A stretch of 32,033 bases of DNA from DAINPP01 sp036743375 (GTDB taxonomy: Bacteria; Thermotogota; Thermotogae; MWEM01). The stretch is taken from assembly GCA_036743375.1 (NCBI GenBank), contig DAINPP010000035.1:1-32033 (forward strand). The letters are read 5' to 3'. The position numbers were made by a program, and so were the translations under genes. Shown here piece by piece: positions 15,597 through 24,545 of this stretch; the first letter of the stretch is position 1, and the number at the start of each line of letters is the position of its first letter. The notes below the pieces were generated by a model. That model saw nothing but the letters and a program-made list of their open reading frames with translations. It was not told the DNA's origin and ran no database searches.

Positions 15597-16061
15597 CTAT
15601 TCCTCCCCGTTTTTCTCATTTCTCAAGAATTTGACAAGTTCAGGACAGGCTTCCTCGCCCTTTTCCTTAACCTGAATAAGCAGTGCAATTAACTGCTCTG
15701 TTCTCTGTTCGGAATCTTCATCAAAGAAATGTTCCATTCTGCATGAAAGATTGTTTGAAGCCTCTTCCGGTACACCGACAAGATCCACAAAGAATTTCTC
15801 TAGTACATTATGTACCCTTTCAAGGGATTGTGCTCTTCTGAGTCCCTTGTCACTCAAGAGGATCAGTCCATATTTCTCATAATTCACAAATCCAAGTTCC
15901 TTTAGCCTCTTCATGGCATTTGTAACACTGGGCAAACTGACATCCAGAAAACTCGCAATATCCTTTACCCTCGCAACAGGTTCATCCTGAGTGATTTCAT
16001 ATATTACCTTTAAATAATCCTCCAATGCAGGTGTTAATTCTTTTGTCTTTCTTCTACCCAT
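15597..16061 (-). CDS. DtxR/MntR-family metal-dependent transcriptional regulator
   Basis: 154 residues: winged helix-turn-helix (about 10-75, with VKDIASFLDVSLPSVTNAMK as the HTH) and the DtxR dimerisation/metal domain (80-140). There is no C-terminal SH3 domain. Candidate ligands are C107, E110 and H111 (SCRMEH), like the Cys-Glu-His of DtxR/IdeR, plus H84 and E88 of the ancillary site. Position 103 is Asn where DtxR has a His. The Cys suggests Fe(II)-type rather than MntR-type sensing, though that is inference. The start is ATG at 16061, with GGAGG 8 bases upstream; a TTG 5 codons earlier overlaps the SD and is rejected. It leads a compact unit ending in ferritin. Confidence 0.9.
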   Translation of the reverse strand: MGRRKTKELTPALEDYLKVIYEITQDEPVARVKDIASFLDVSLPSVTNAMKRLKELGFVNYEKYGLILLSDKGLRRAQSLERVHNVLEKFFVDLVGVPEEASNNLSCRMEHFFDEDSEQRTEQLIALLIQVKEKGEEACPELVKFLRNEKNGEE

Positions 16062-16134
16062 ACCAGGCACCTCCAATTTGTCTCATCAAATAAAATCATA
16101 GATCCTATAAACTACTAAGATAGATTATAAAATA

Positions 16135-16143
16135 ATTATAACA
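16135..16143 (-). promoter_or_regulatory. Extended -10 promoter of the DtxR-regulator operon
   Basis: TGtTATAAT on the minus strand, about 75 bases before the regulator's ATG. There is no good -35 box. A second TATAAT-like hexamer lies at 16124-16129. Confidence 0.5.
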
Positions 16144-16482
16144 TACATATAGACGAAAAAAGATTCTATATATAACAAAAATATATTCGATAAAAAAAGG
16201 TTTCAAAACAACAATCCGGTAAAATTTATTTTATTATATTATCAACTTTCCGATTTAATCGTCCCTGGGATTGTCATTCGCCTGTGAACCGAGCCATAAC
16301 ATTTTCAGCTGAAAAACAGTCTATATTTCATAATAAACTACCTATCCGGTAAATTTTAAAAAATATTGTAAGATAATAAGGGACAATGGCGGATAAACCC
16401 CTTCAGATCAATTTATTTTTAAAACAAAAAAATAATATTTGTCAGGTTTATAAAGATTTCCGGTTTTACAGATTAAATCGTA

Positions 16483-16491
16483 TGATATAAT
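16483..16491 (+). promoter_or_regulatory. Extended -10 promoter of the response regulator
   Basis: TGaTATAAT located 33 bases before the GTG start, with a poor -35 region. The leader is short and holds GGGGG as SD. Confidence 0.55.
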
Positions 16492-16524
16492 TGTTTTAGA
16501 AAATAAATTCAAGGGGGTAGAATT

Positions 16525-16902
16525 GTGAAGTGTTTGATCGTTGAAGATGACCCGATTACGACAAAGCTGTTGATGGCAGTTTTCGAAGAATACGGGGAAT
16601 GTGATCATATAGACAATGGAATTGATGGTTTGGATATGGTTATAAAAGCAAACGCTGGCGGAGACCCTTATGATCTTGTCACGCTGGACATCATGATGCC
16701 GAAAATGGATGGTCATGATGTATTGGCAAGGGTCAAACGCCTCAGAAATAATAAAGCTCCCAAAGTCATTATGATAACTGCTCTGGGAGATAAAAAGAAT
16801 ATTCAGAAAAGTTATGTCAGAGGATGTGACGGTTATCTGATCAAGCCTATCGAAAGGGAAGTCATTCTCAAGAAACTCAGAACGCTTGAACTGATTGATT
16901 AG
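16525..16902 (+). CDS. Stand-alone response regulator (CheY-like receiver domain)
   Basis: 125 residues, a single REC domain with no output domain. The acidic pair is in VEDD (residues 7-8), the phospho-accepting Asp is in TLDIMMPKMDG (about 51), followed by the Thr of MITA and the Lys of LIKPI. The GTG start has GGGGG 8 bases upstream. No histidine kinase or che gene is adjacent, so it is an orphan; it could relay phosphate to chemotaxis or diguanylate-cyclase systems. Its stop codon overlaps the hyuB stop on the other strand. Confidence 0.92.
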   Translation: MKCLIVEDDPITTKLLMAVFEEYGECDHIDNGIDGLDMVIKANAGGDPYDLVTLDIMMPKMDGHDVLARVKRLRNNKAPKVIMITALGDKKNIQKSYVRGCDGYLIKPIEREVILKKLRTLELID

Positions 16903-18479
16903 TCTTTTTTCCCATAACCACCACCGCCTGGTGTTTCTATTCTTAAGGTATCATTTTTTTTCAGACAGAGGCTGAATTTCCCCGGGAGTTCAGTCTCTTT
17001 GCCATCTCTGATCAAGAGATTCCTGCCGCATTGCCCCTCTTCACCACCACAAAGTCCATAAGGCGCGCCTTTTCTCCTATCACTCAGGAGGGTACATTCC
17101 GCATCGTTCAACAGATGTATCTCTCTTGTCATCCCATCTCCGCCTTTATGATGGCCGTTCCCCCCACTGGCCTTTCGGACGGCATATTTATTAATCCTGA
17201 AAGGAAATTCATATTCAATGGCCTCAACCGGCGTATTCAACGTATTGGTCATATGACACTGTATGGCATTTTCTCCATCCGAATGAATCGAAGCACCGCT
17301 GCCACCTCCCATCGTTTCATAATAGGTAAAGGGGCGGCCCGATCCCTCAATGACTCCGCCGATAGCCGTATTATTCATCGTTCCCTCACTCGCTGCAGGG
17401 ATCTTTTCGGGAATTGCCTGAGCAAGTGCGCCGAGGAGACAATCCACAATACGCTGAGAGGTTTCCACATTACCCGCTGCAACGGCGGCGGGATGTGAAG
17501 CATCCACAACGCTTCCCTTTTCTGTAATGATTGTGACCGGTTTCAGACAGCCGGCATTCGTCGGTACATTCTCTCTGACAAGACATCTGAAGACATAAAG
17601 ACACGCTGAGGCCGTTATGGCATAAACGGCGTTGATACTTCCGCTGACCTGTCCGGAACTCCCCCTGAAATCACAGATGGCCGTATCATTCTTAATCGTC
17701 AACTTCACTTTTATATTAATTGGTTCGTCGCTTATTCCATCGGAATCCAGATAATCTTCAAATAAATACTCTCCATCCGGTATTTCCCTGATCGTTTTTC
17801 TCATGATCTTTTCCGTGTACTGAAGTAATCCGTCCGAATAGCGTCTCGTCTGTTCGATCCCGTTGGCTTCCACAATTTCCTTAATTCGCCTGATCCCGGT
17901 GATATTTGCCATAAACTGGGCCGCAAAATCCCCCTGTCTTTCAACGGGTGTTCGAACGTTATTCAGAATAAGCGACATCAACGGCTGTTCCACTTCCCCG
18001 TTTTTCATAATCTTAAGTGCCGGGATAATCACTCCCTCCTGATAAATAGAAGTTGACAACGGCATCGAACCGGCACTCATCCCGCCAATATCCGAGTGAT
18101 GGGCTCTGTTGGCGAGATAGAAAACGGGTTTATCTCCCGCTTCTTTACAAAAGACGGGTGCGACGATCGTAACATCCGGCAGATGTGTCCCACCCTTGAA
18201 GGGATCGTTGATGATGGCCATATCCCCTTCAGCCATTTCGACCGAAGCGATGGCCGCCTTGACCGAAAGGGGCATCGAGCCGAGATGTACCGGAATATGC
18301 GCCGCCTGAGCCAGCATTTCCCCCTCCGCGTTGAACACCGCACAGGAATAGTCTCTTCTTTCCTTAATATTTGGCGAAAAGCCCGTTCGGTTCAGAGTTA
18401 CACCCATCTCTTCAGCCACTGCCGTGAATCTGTTTTTAAATATCTCGAGCTTTATAGGATTTAGCTGAACATCATTCAT
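16899..18479 (-). CDS. hyuB: Hydantoinase B / 5-oxoprolinase beta-like subunit
   Basis: 526 residues, HyuB family, the partner of HyuA in N-methylhydantoinase, 5-oxoprolinase and acetophenone/acetone-carboxylase-type complexes. Family blocks: RRDYSCAVFNAEGEMLAQ, NDPFKGGTHLPDV, HHSDIGGMSAGSMP, and the glycine-rich end ETPGGGGYG. Overlaps hyuA by 8 bases and has AAAGGGGGA before its ATG, so it is co-translated with it. ATP-dependent opening of a lactam or hydantoin ring is the likely chemistry; the substrate cannot be read from the sequence. Its TAA overlaps the stop of the convergent response regulator, leaving no room for a dedicated terminator. Confidence 0.92.
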   Translation of the reverse strand: MNDVQLNPIKLEIFKNRFTAVAEEMGVTLNRTGFSPNIKERRDYSCAVFNAEGEMLAQAAHIPVHLGSMPLSVKAAIASVEMAEGDMAIINDPFKGGTHLPDVTIVAPVFCKEAGDKPVFYLANRAHHSDIGGMSAGSMPLSTSIYQEGVIIPALKIMKNGEVEQPLMSLILNNVRTPVERQGDFAAQFMANITGIRRIKEIVEANGIEQTRRYSDGLLQYTEKIMRKTIREIPDGEYLFEDYLDSDGISDEPINIKVKLTIKNDTAICDFRGSSGQVSGSINAVYAITASACLYVFRCLVRENVPTNAGCLKPVTIITEKGSVVDASHPAAVAAGNVETSQRIVDCLLGALAQAIPEKIPAASEGTMNNTAIGGVIEGSGRPFTYYETMGGGSGASIHSDGENAIQCHMTNTLNTPVEAIEYEFPFRINKYAVRKASGGNGHHKGGDGMTREIHLLNDAECTLLSDRRKGAPYGLCGGEEGQCGRNLLIRDGKETELPGKFSLCLKKNDTLRIETPGGGGYGKKD

Positions 18480-20460
18480 GTTGTCCCCCTTTCAGATCCA
18501 CAATGAGATTTTCATATTCATCGACATAAACACTGGTTTCCGGCGGAATAACAATCGTAGAGGAATATTCGACGATTATCGCAGGTCCTTCAAACCGATT
18601 TCCGTATCTGAGTTTTTCACGGTCAATCACCTCTGTGGGAATCTTCTGACCGTCAAAGATACTATCTTTTTCCCCGAGAAAGGCAGTCTGTTCAACCTCC
18701 TGCACCGGGACCTGCTGCCTTGAAAACTCAGGTTTGTCTATTTTCCCCGTCGCCCTGACTCTTATATTCACCACTTCGATTGACTTGCCACGGTTCCTGT
18801 ACCCATATCTTTTTTCATGGGCCTCGTGAAATGTCTCTTCCGGATTTTCGCTGAGCGGCACGATCAGTTCATAAGATTGTCCGAGATACCGCATGTCGAG
18901 AAACTTTTCAAGCTTAATCCTGTCCTCACTCATTCCTTCCCGAAGCATTTCATTCAGCGCCTTCCTTTCTATTGCTTTAAAAAGGTCAGCTACCTTATCA
19001 ACAACCCCTTTGGAATCCAGCATTACCGTCTGCGAATAATCCCTGATACAATCGGCCAGCATCATCCCCTTGGCGGAAAGAATACCTGGATCACGCGGAA
19101 TCAGCACCTTCGGAATGTTCAGTAATCTGGCAAGAAATACCGCATGCAATCCACCCGCTCCACCAAATGAGCAGAGGACAAAATCTGCCGGATCGAATCC
19201 TCTGTCTACCGAAATAACTCTCAAGGCACGTTCCATAACGGCATTTGCTACCCTGCAGACCCCTTCCGCGAGCTCTTCAGGTTTAATATGAGCCTGTTCG
19301 GCCATCTCAGTAAAATAGTTCTTGAGTCTTTCCCTATCGAGTATCATCTCTCCGCCGAGAAAATATTCCGGGATCAATCGACCGAGAAACAGATTAGCAT
19401 CCGTCACCGTAATCTGTTCCCCCTTTCCATAACAGATGGGACCTGGATCTGCACCCGCACTCTCCGGGCCAACCTTTAATGCCCCACCGTCATCAAGGGA
19501 GGCAACCGATCCCCCTCCTGCGCCTACCGTATGTATCTCGATCATTGGAACTTTGAGCGGATAATTAGAAACGGTAGATTCCACGTTGACCGGAAGTTCT
19601 CCGTTTATCAAGGCAACATCCGTAGAAGTCCCGCCCATATCAAAGGTAATAATCTTGTTGAAGCCTGCCAGTCCGGCAATTTCAAAGGCACCCACCGCTC
19701 CACCGGCGGGACCGGATAATATGGTACGAACGGGTTCTCTTGAGGCAGTGGCAGAACTTATCCGACCACCGTTAGATTGCATGATGACAAGGTGTTCCTC
19801 CCCAAGTTCAGCCTCTATATCTGAAATATATCTGCGCATCTTCGGCTGGACATATGCGTTCACCGTTGTGGTTGAACAGCGCTCAAACTCTCTGAATTCG
19901 GACATGATCTCATGGGAGAGTGAACAGTACACTTCATTGCCGGCAACCTCAGACAGGATTTCTCTCATCCTGTTCTCATGTTCCGGATTCACGAATGAAA
20001 ACAGAAAACAGACGGCAACCGATTCTATTTTAAGCTCCCTGATCTTCTTTGCCACGTCACGTGCCTTCCGTTCATCAAACGGTGTGATCTCCTCTCCTGC
20101 TTTATCTATTCTCCCGCCGACACCAAATCTGAAAGTTGTATCAACGAGATGTTCAGGCCTTTTAACGAAGAGATTATAAAGTTGAGGTCGATTTTGTCGG
20201 CCAATCTCTATCACATCCTCAAATCCTTCATTCATGATGATGGCCGTTTTTGCCCCCTTTCTTTCAAGTACCGCATTGGTGGCAACCGTCGATCCGTGTA
20301 TCAGTTCAATCGGCTCATCTCCGGCAATGATACGCTTTCCTTTTAATACGGCTTTCGCCGGATTTTCAGGCGTTGAAAGCACTTTAAGGATTCGGAATTC
20401 ACCATTCTCCTCAAAGACAAAATCTGTGAATGTCCCCCCTGTATCTGCACTGATGATCAT
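18472..20460 (-). CDS. hyuA: Hydantoinase A / 5-oxoprolinase alpha-like ATPase subunit
   Basis: 662 residues, HyuA family with the ASKHA nucleotide-binding fold. ADTGGTFTDFV (4-14) is the phosphate-1 loop, HGSTVATNAVLERKGAKTA follows, ITFDMGGTSTDVALI (about 270-285) is the second Asp-Gly-Gly loop, and CSFGGAGGLHAVFLA lies further on. It would activate the cyclic amide substrate with ATP for HyuB. The ATG overlaps the TGA of the upstream HAD gene (ATGA), so HAD-hyuA-hyuB form an operon. Candidate substrates are 5-oxoproline or (methyl)hydantoin. No transporter or carbamoylase is present to decide. Confidence 0.93.
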   Translation of the reverse strand: MIISADTGGTFTDFVFEENGEFRILKVLSTPENPAKAVLKGKRIIAGDEPIELIHGSTVATNAVLERKGAKTAIIMNEGFEDVIEIGRQNRPQLYNLFVKRPEHLVDTTFRFGVGGRIDKAGEEITPFDERKARDVAKKIRELKIESVAVCFLFSFVNPEHENRMREILSEVAGNEVYCSLSHEIMSEFREFERCSTTTVNAYVQPKMRRYISDIEAELGEEHLVIMQSNGGRISSATASREPVRTILSGPAGGAVGAFEIAGLAGFNKIITFDMGGTSTDVALINGELPVNVESTVSNYPLKVPMIEIHTVGAGGGSVASLDDGGALKVGPESAGADPGPICYGKGEQITVTDANLFLGRLIPEYFLGGEMILDRERLKNYFTEMAEQAHIKPEELAEGVCRVANAVMERALRVISVDRGFDPADFVLCSFGGAGGLHAVFLARLLNIPKVLIPRDPGILSAKGMMLADCIRDYSQTVMLDSKGVVDKVADLFKAIERKALNEMLREGMSEDRIKLEKFLDMRYLGQSYELIVPLSENPEETFHEAHEKRYGYRNRGKSIEVVNIRVRATGKIDKPEFSRQQVPVQEVEQTAFLGEKDSIFDGQKIPTEVIDREKLRYGNRFEGPAIIVEYSSTIVIPPETSVYVDEYENLIVDLKGGQHE

Positions 20461-21104
20461 AATATCTCCCCTATATACTTCTGAGCATCCTTCAGAGAAT
20501 GAATGACGATATCCGCATGTGAAATATTCTGAGTACCGTCATCACTTTGAAACCCTACAACCGTCATTCCAGCCTTTTTCCCTGCAGTAACTCCATTTTT
20601 AGAATCCTCTATGACAAGACATTCTTCCGGTCTTAACCCGGACAATTCCGCCGCCTTTAAAAAGATGTCGGGTTCTGGCTTTCCCTTTTCTATCTGATTT
20701 CCGCAGACAATCGGATCAAAGAGATCACGGATCCCGATCTTTTCAAGGATGAGATGTACCAACTTCTCATCCGTAGAAGAGGCAACGGCAAGCCTCAATC
20801 CCTTTTTATTCAGAAAGGTCAGCAGCTCTCCGATTCCAGTCATTGGTACGAGTTCCGCTTCGGAAAAGAACGTCATATGTTCTCCTTCTCTTATCTCATT
20901 CAATTCAGCGATACTTTTTTTGATTCCGAACCTGTTCTTCAGCGTTGTCCACATATCCACATCGGTCGTACCGACAAATTCGGAATATTCTTCCTCACTG
21001 ATAGAAAAACCGAGCTTTTCAAACATTCCACGGTTGACTTCCCTGTACATGGGTTCACTGTCTATCAGAACACCATCCATATCGAATATAATTCCTCTAA
21101 TCAT
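20457..21104 (-). CDS. HAD-superfamily phosphatase (beta-phosphoglucomutase-like subfamily IA)
   Basis: 215 residues. Nucleophile and acid are in FDMDGVLIDS (D8, D10). Motif II is in the ASSTDEKLV block, motif III Lys in GNQIEKGKPEPDIF, motif IV in VIEDSKNGVTAGKKAGM. The helical cap (about 15-85) is of the phosphatase/phosphomutase type. I place the start at the ATG at 21104, because GGGGGA lies 4-5 bases upstream and the fold begins there; an in-frame ATG 25 codons earlier has no SD. First gene of the hydantoinase-like operon, with a 4-base overlap to hyuA. Substrate unknown. Confidence 0.9.
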   Translation of the reverse strand: MIRGIIFDMDGVLIDSEPMYREVNRGMFEKLGFSISEEEYSEFVGTTDVDMWTTLKNRFGIKKSIAELNEIREGEHMTFFSEAELVPMTGIGELLTFLNKKGLRLAVASSTDEKLVHLILEKIGIRDLFDPIVCGNQIEKGKPEPDIFLKAAELSGLRPEECLVIEDSKNGVTAGKKAGMTVVGFQSDDGTQNISHADIVIHSLKDAQKYIGEIL

Positions 21105-21134
21105 ACGTTCCCCCTTTAATCGCTTTATCAGCTT

Positions 21135-21143
21135 ATTATAACA
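21135..21143 (-). promoter_or_regulatory. Extended -10 promoter of HAD-hyuA-hyuB
   Basis: TGtTATAAT on the minus strand, about 30 bases before the HAD ATG, without a convincing -35 box. Confidence 0.5.
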
Positions 21144-21181
21144 GAACTTTCCGCACCGAATACGGGGATATATGATCAATA

Positions 21182-21190
21182 TGATATAAT
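21182..21190 (+). promoter_or_regulatory. Extended -10 promoter of the second chemoreceptor
   Basis: TGaTATAAT with a poor -35. It lies about 90 bases before the start and is divergent from the HAD-hyu promoter some 40 bases away. Confidence 0.5.
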
Positions 21191-21282
21191 TAATACCGTT
21201 CTCTATTAATATTTATTAAAACATATAGGGTTTTGATGACAAAACAATAAGAATTCTTCACGAGAAGAAAGAGGTGACGACT

Positions 21283-23058
21283 TTGCTTAAAAATCTGAGG
21301 CTAAGGACAAAACTGCTTATTTCAGTTCTTATCGTATTGATACTGATGATGATGATCATGATTCAGGTAACTTTGACGTTCACAAAAAGTGATTCAAACT
21401 TAAACGAAGTAGAATATGAAATAATACCACATACGTTTTCCTTCATAAACCTGAAAATCGATATCATCCAGATCCAGCAATGGCTGACGGATATTTCAGC
21501 CACAAGAGGTGAAGTGGGATTTGATGACGGATTCAGCGTTGCAAGTACTTATTACGAAGAGGCAAAAGAACTCATCTCAGGATTGATGGCCGCTCATACA
21601 CAGGAATCGGGGATGGAAGAACGTCTTCGAAGTCTAAACACTGCACTCGATGATTACTACAACATGGGAAGACAAATGGCCCAGGTGTATATCGACGAAG
21701 GGCCTGCCGGCGGAAATAGAATGATGTCAGAATTTGATCCGTACGCCGAAAGACTGACGAAATTAATCGATGGTATCGTTGAAGAACATGAAACAGAACT
21801 CAAAGATACCGTTCATGAAAATTCTGATCTGATAGCTTCCAGTAAAATCATCGCTTATTTCCTCACGGGGCTTATCATATTCGCAAGTTTTTTTTCTATC
21901 TTTCTGCTTGTTCGTATAATAGTCGTACCGATTCAAAAACTGAGTCGTCAGATGAAAGAGATATCCGAAGGCAAAGGGGATCTTACGAAGACAGTAGAAA
22001 TCAGGGCAAATGACGAGATAGGAGAACTCGGCCTTTATTTCAATAATTTTGTCAGGCAACTTGACAAACTGATCGGTGAGATCAAACACGTAACAGAGGA
22101 AGTAAACCACAACACCGAATCACTTGCCAACACCCTCGAGAACATCGTTTATGGGGAAGAAAGCAGTTCTTTCTCAGAAGGAGACTCGGAATTGATCAAA
22201 ACCGGTATTAGACAATTCGATAAAATTCTCTCGGATGTGCGTGATAACCTGCAGAAACAGACGGTCAATATGGAAGAATCTCTATCGGAGCTTGAAGAAA
22301 TCACCGCCTCAAGCAGTCATATTATGGAATCTGCAGAAACACTTCTGAAGTCCTCGAGAGAATCACTTCTCGCCGGTCAGAAGAGTGTATCTTCCGTCGA
22401 TAAGATGCAAACAAGCATGAATACGGTACAGAGAAGTGTTATCAATACAACAGACAGGGTGTCTTCACTGTCGGCTCTTGCCGAGAGTATCGGCAATATT
22501 ATCACATCGATCAGTGCTATTTCCGAACAGACAAATCTCTTGGCACTTAACGCGGCAATAGAAGCGGCAAGAGCCGGAGAAACCGGTAAGGGATTTTCAG
22601 TCGTCGCCGATGAAATCAGAAAACTGGCTGAAAGCACAAAAGAGGAGACAAAAAAGATAGAAGGTGTCATCAGGGATATACAGAATGAAGTAAAAACCGT
22701 TAAGAATTCAACCGGCGATATCAGTGAAAATGTCAGGAACGGAACAGAATTGATGCTACTTGTCATAGAAAGTCTCGAGAAGATGCAGAAAATAACCGAG
22801 AAGAATAACACAGAAGTAGAAAACATAGCTCAGATGACAGAAGATGAATCAAATTCCTCAAAGGAGATCACGAGTGCCGTACAGGATATCACAGAGATGT
22901 CAAGGGAAATAGAAGGTCTTGAATTGGAAATTTCCGAGATCAGCCAATCGATTGTAACGATCATGGAAAAAAAGCTGAATGATATCGGCAGGATTAAAAC
23001 GGGTATCAACGCGTTGAATGAAAGACTGAAACGGTTCAAGACTTCTGAAGTCCGTTGA
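21283..23058 (+). CDS. Methyl-accepting chemotaxis protein (4-helix-bundle sensor)
   Basis: About 591 residues. TM1 is near 9-28. The extracytoplasmic helical domain (about 30-180) has DIIQIQQWLTDISATRG, typical of 4HB chemoreceptor sensors. TM2 spans about 187-213, followed by HAMP to about 270 and the cytoplasmic signalling bundle. The tip SEQTNLLALNAAIEAARAGE followed by KGFSVVADEIRKLAEST is intact. No CheR-tethering pentapeptide. I prefer the TTG at 21283, because GAGG lies 8 bases upstream; the in-frame GTG at 21274 overlaps that SD. Single gene, with a shared hairpin after it. The ligand is unknown. Confidence 0.94.
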   Translation: MLKNLRLRTKLLISVLIVLILMMMIMIQVTLTFTKSDSNLNEVEYEIIPHTFSFINLKIDIIQIQQWLTDISATRGEVGFDDGFSVASTYYEEAKELISGLMAAHTQESGMEERLRSLNTALDDYYNMGRQMAQVYIDEGPAGGNRMMSEFDPYAERLTKLIDGIVEEHETELKDTVHENSDLIASSKIIAYFLTGLIIFASFFSIFLLVRIIVVPIQKLSRQMKEISEGKGDLTKTVEIRANDEIGELGLYFNNFVRQLDKLIGEIKHVTEEVNHNTESLANTLENIVYGEESSSFSEGDSELIKTGIRQFDKILSDVRDNLQKQTVNMEESLSELEEITASSSHIMESAETLLKSSRESLLAGQKSVSSVDKMQTSMNTVQRSVINTTDRVSSLSALAESIGNIITSISAISEQTNLLALNAAIEAARAGETGKGFSVVADEIRKLAESTKEETKKIEGVIRDIQNEVKTVKNSTGDISENVRNGTELMLLVIESLEKMQKITEKNNTEVENIAQMTEDESNSSKEITSAVQDITEMSREIEGLELEISEISQSIVTIMEKKLNDIGRIKTGINALNERLKRFKTSEVR

Positions 23059-23079
23059 GAGTATCTCCCTAAATAAATC

Positions 23080-23106
23080 AAAGGCGGACATCACTGCCCG
23101 CCTTTT
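23080..23106. terminator. Bidirectional terminator between the second chemoreceptor and the lactate dehydrogenase gene
   Basis: AAAGGCGG (23080-23087) and CCGCCTTT (23098-23105) form an 8-bp stem around a 10-base loop, with short T-runs on both strands. It ends both convergent transcripts. Confidence 0.75.
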
Positions 23107-23129
23107 GGCACTCCTTTATCACATATTGC

Positions 23130-24545
23130 TTATTGTACTATTTTCCCGGGATTCAGAATCTCGTTCGGATCAAATGCCTTCTTTACCCGCTTGATCAGAT
23201 TGATCTGCTCTTCGCTCATTACCATCGGAAGATAAGGCATTCGTTTTGTCCCTATCCCGTGCTCTCCGGACAGTGTTCCACCGAGTTCGATCACCCTGGC
23301 ATAGAGTTTTTTTAAGGCAGCTTCTACCTTGGGATCCCACTGATCTCCGTCCTTTTCGGAACTAAGGAATGTAACATGCATATTTCCATCTCCCGCATGA
23401 CCGAAATTGACGACTTCCATCTCCTCCGTTTCCGACAATTCCGCTACATAGTCCATGAGCTGTGGGATCTTGTTTATCGGCACAACGACATCCTCCATGC
23501 AGAAATCAGGATAGAAGGCCGAGATGGCTTCGGCTATGGATTTTCTTGCCTTCCAGATCTTGTCTCTGGTATTTTTATTGTCGGCTACAAAGACCTCCTG
23601 CGCGCCATGCTTAAAACAGAGGTCTCCAATTCTTTCATACTCATCGGCGATCTGTTCTCTGCCGTTTCCTTCGATTCCGATGATGAGATGAGCGGCCGAA
23701 TCAGAATAGGGTAATTCGTTGTTGAGGAATCTCTCGGCGAGTTTCAGTGACGGGTTATCCATAAATTCCAATGAAGCAGGCACCGTATGGGCTTCGATCA
23801 TGATCTTTGGTACAAATGCTATCGCCTCTTCCACCGTCTTGAAAGGCACAAGAAGATCTACGGTAAATTCCGGAAGCGGAATGAGTTTCAGGATGATCTG
23901 GGTTACGATGCCGAGTGTCCCTTCGGAACCGACAATGAGATTTACAAAATCTAAACCGGTAACATTCTTGACCAGTTTTCCACCAAATTTTTCTATGGAA
24001 CCATCGGGCAATACGACTTCCAATCCCATGACATGAGCCCCGGTAGAACCGTATTTGACAACCTTATTTCCTCCGGCATTCTCCGCTACATTGCCGCCGA
24101 TAAATGAAGCATCGGAACTGCAGGGATCACCGGCATACAACAAGCCATGTGCTGAGGCGGCCTTTTGTATCTCATCCGTTACAACGCCGGGTTCAACGGT
24201 TATCGTCAGCGTTTCATCATCCATTTCTATGATCCGGTTCATTCTCTCAAGCGCAATGACAATCCCGCCAAATACAGGAACAGCTCCACCGGAAAGACCG
24301 GTACCGGCCCCACGTGGTGTAACGGGGATCATGTTCCGATTGGCAAATTTCATCACTTCGGCTATCTGCTGAGTCGATTCGGCAAACACGATGGCGTCGG
24401 GCAGATGTCTGTATTTCTCACCTTTCACCTCATCATGTGAATAGGCTTCCAGCCGTTCCGGATCCACACTCAGACAATGTGTCCCCACGATTGCTTCAAG
24501 TTCTGTTATCATTGATTCATTCATTTTCTTATACACACCTATCAC
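23130..24545 (-). CDS. FAD-linked D-lactate dehydrogenase (GlcD/LctD family), ETF-coupled
   Basis: 471 residues, GlcD family. The FAD-binding PCMH domain (about 45-225) carries PRGAGTGLSGGAVP at 77-90 and GSEGTLGIVTQIIL. The FAD-oxidase C domain (225-468) carries NFGHAGDGNMHV (metal-binding His, about 381-392) and LSGEHGIGTKRM with the catalytic His. Family members oxidise D-lactate or glycolate. Directly after etfB-etfA this matches the lctBCD arrangement of anaerobic lactate oxidisers. With murQ in the same operon, D-lactate released by MurQ is the obvious substrate (inference). The GTG at 24545 overlaps the etfA TGA; in-frame GTG and ATG starts a few codons on have comparable SDs. Confidence 0.92.
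   Translation of the reverse strand: MIGVYKKMNESMITELEAIVGTHCLSVDPERLEAYSHDEVKGEKYRHLPDAIVFAESTQQIAEVMKFANRNMIPVTPRGAGTGLSGGAVPVFGGIVIALERMNRIIEMDDETLTITVEPGVVTDEIQKAASAHGLLYAGDPCSSDASFIGGNVAENAGGNKVVKYGSTGAHVMGLEVVLPDGSIEKFGGKLVKNVTGLDFVNLIVGSEGTLGIVTQIILKLIPLPEFTVDLLVPFKTVEEAIAFVPKIMIEAHTVPASLEFMDNPSLKLAERFLNNELPYSDSAAHLIIGIEGNGREQIADEYERIGDLCFKHGAQEVFVADNKNTRDKIWKARKSIAEAISAFYPDFCMEDVVVPINKIPQLMDYVAELSETEEMEVVNFGHAGDGNMHVTFLSSEKDGDQWDPKVEAALKKLYARVIELGGTLSGEHGIGTKRMPYLPMVMSEEQINLIKRVKKAFDPNEILNPGKIVQ

Larger units (their letters stand above)
16062..16524. other. AT-rich divergent intergenic region (regulator operon / response regulator)
   Basis: No gene is supported in this stretch. It holds the promoters described separately, a 14-bp perfect palindrome TTTTCAGCTGAAAA (16302-16315), and two direct copies of TCCGGTAAA followed by an AT-rich run (from about 16215 and 16345). 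These may be regulator sites, but none resembles a recognised DtxR/MntR box. Confidence 0.45.

Noticed and set aside
16408..16716. A 102-codon minus-strand frame covering the response regulator start.
   Set aside because: No SD, no recognisable family, and antisense to a clearly conserved receiver domain and its promoter.
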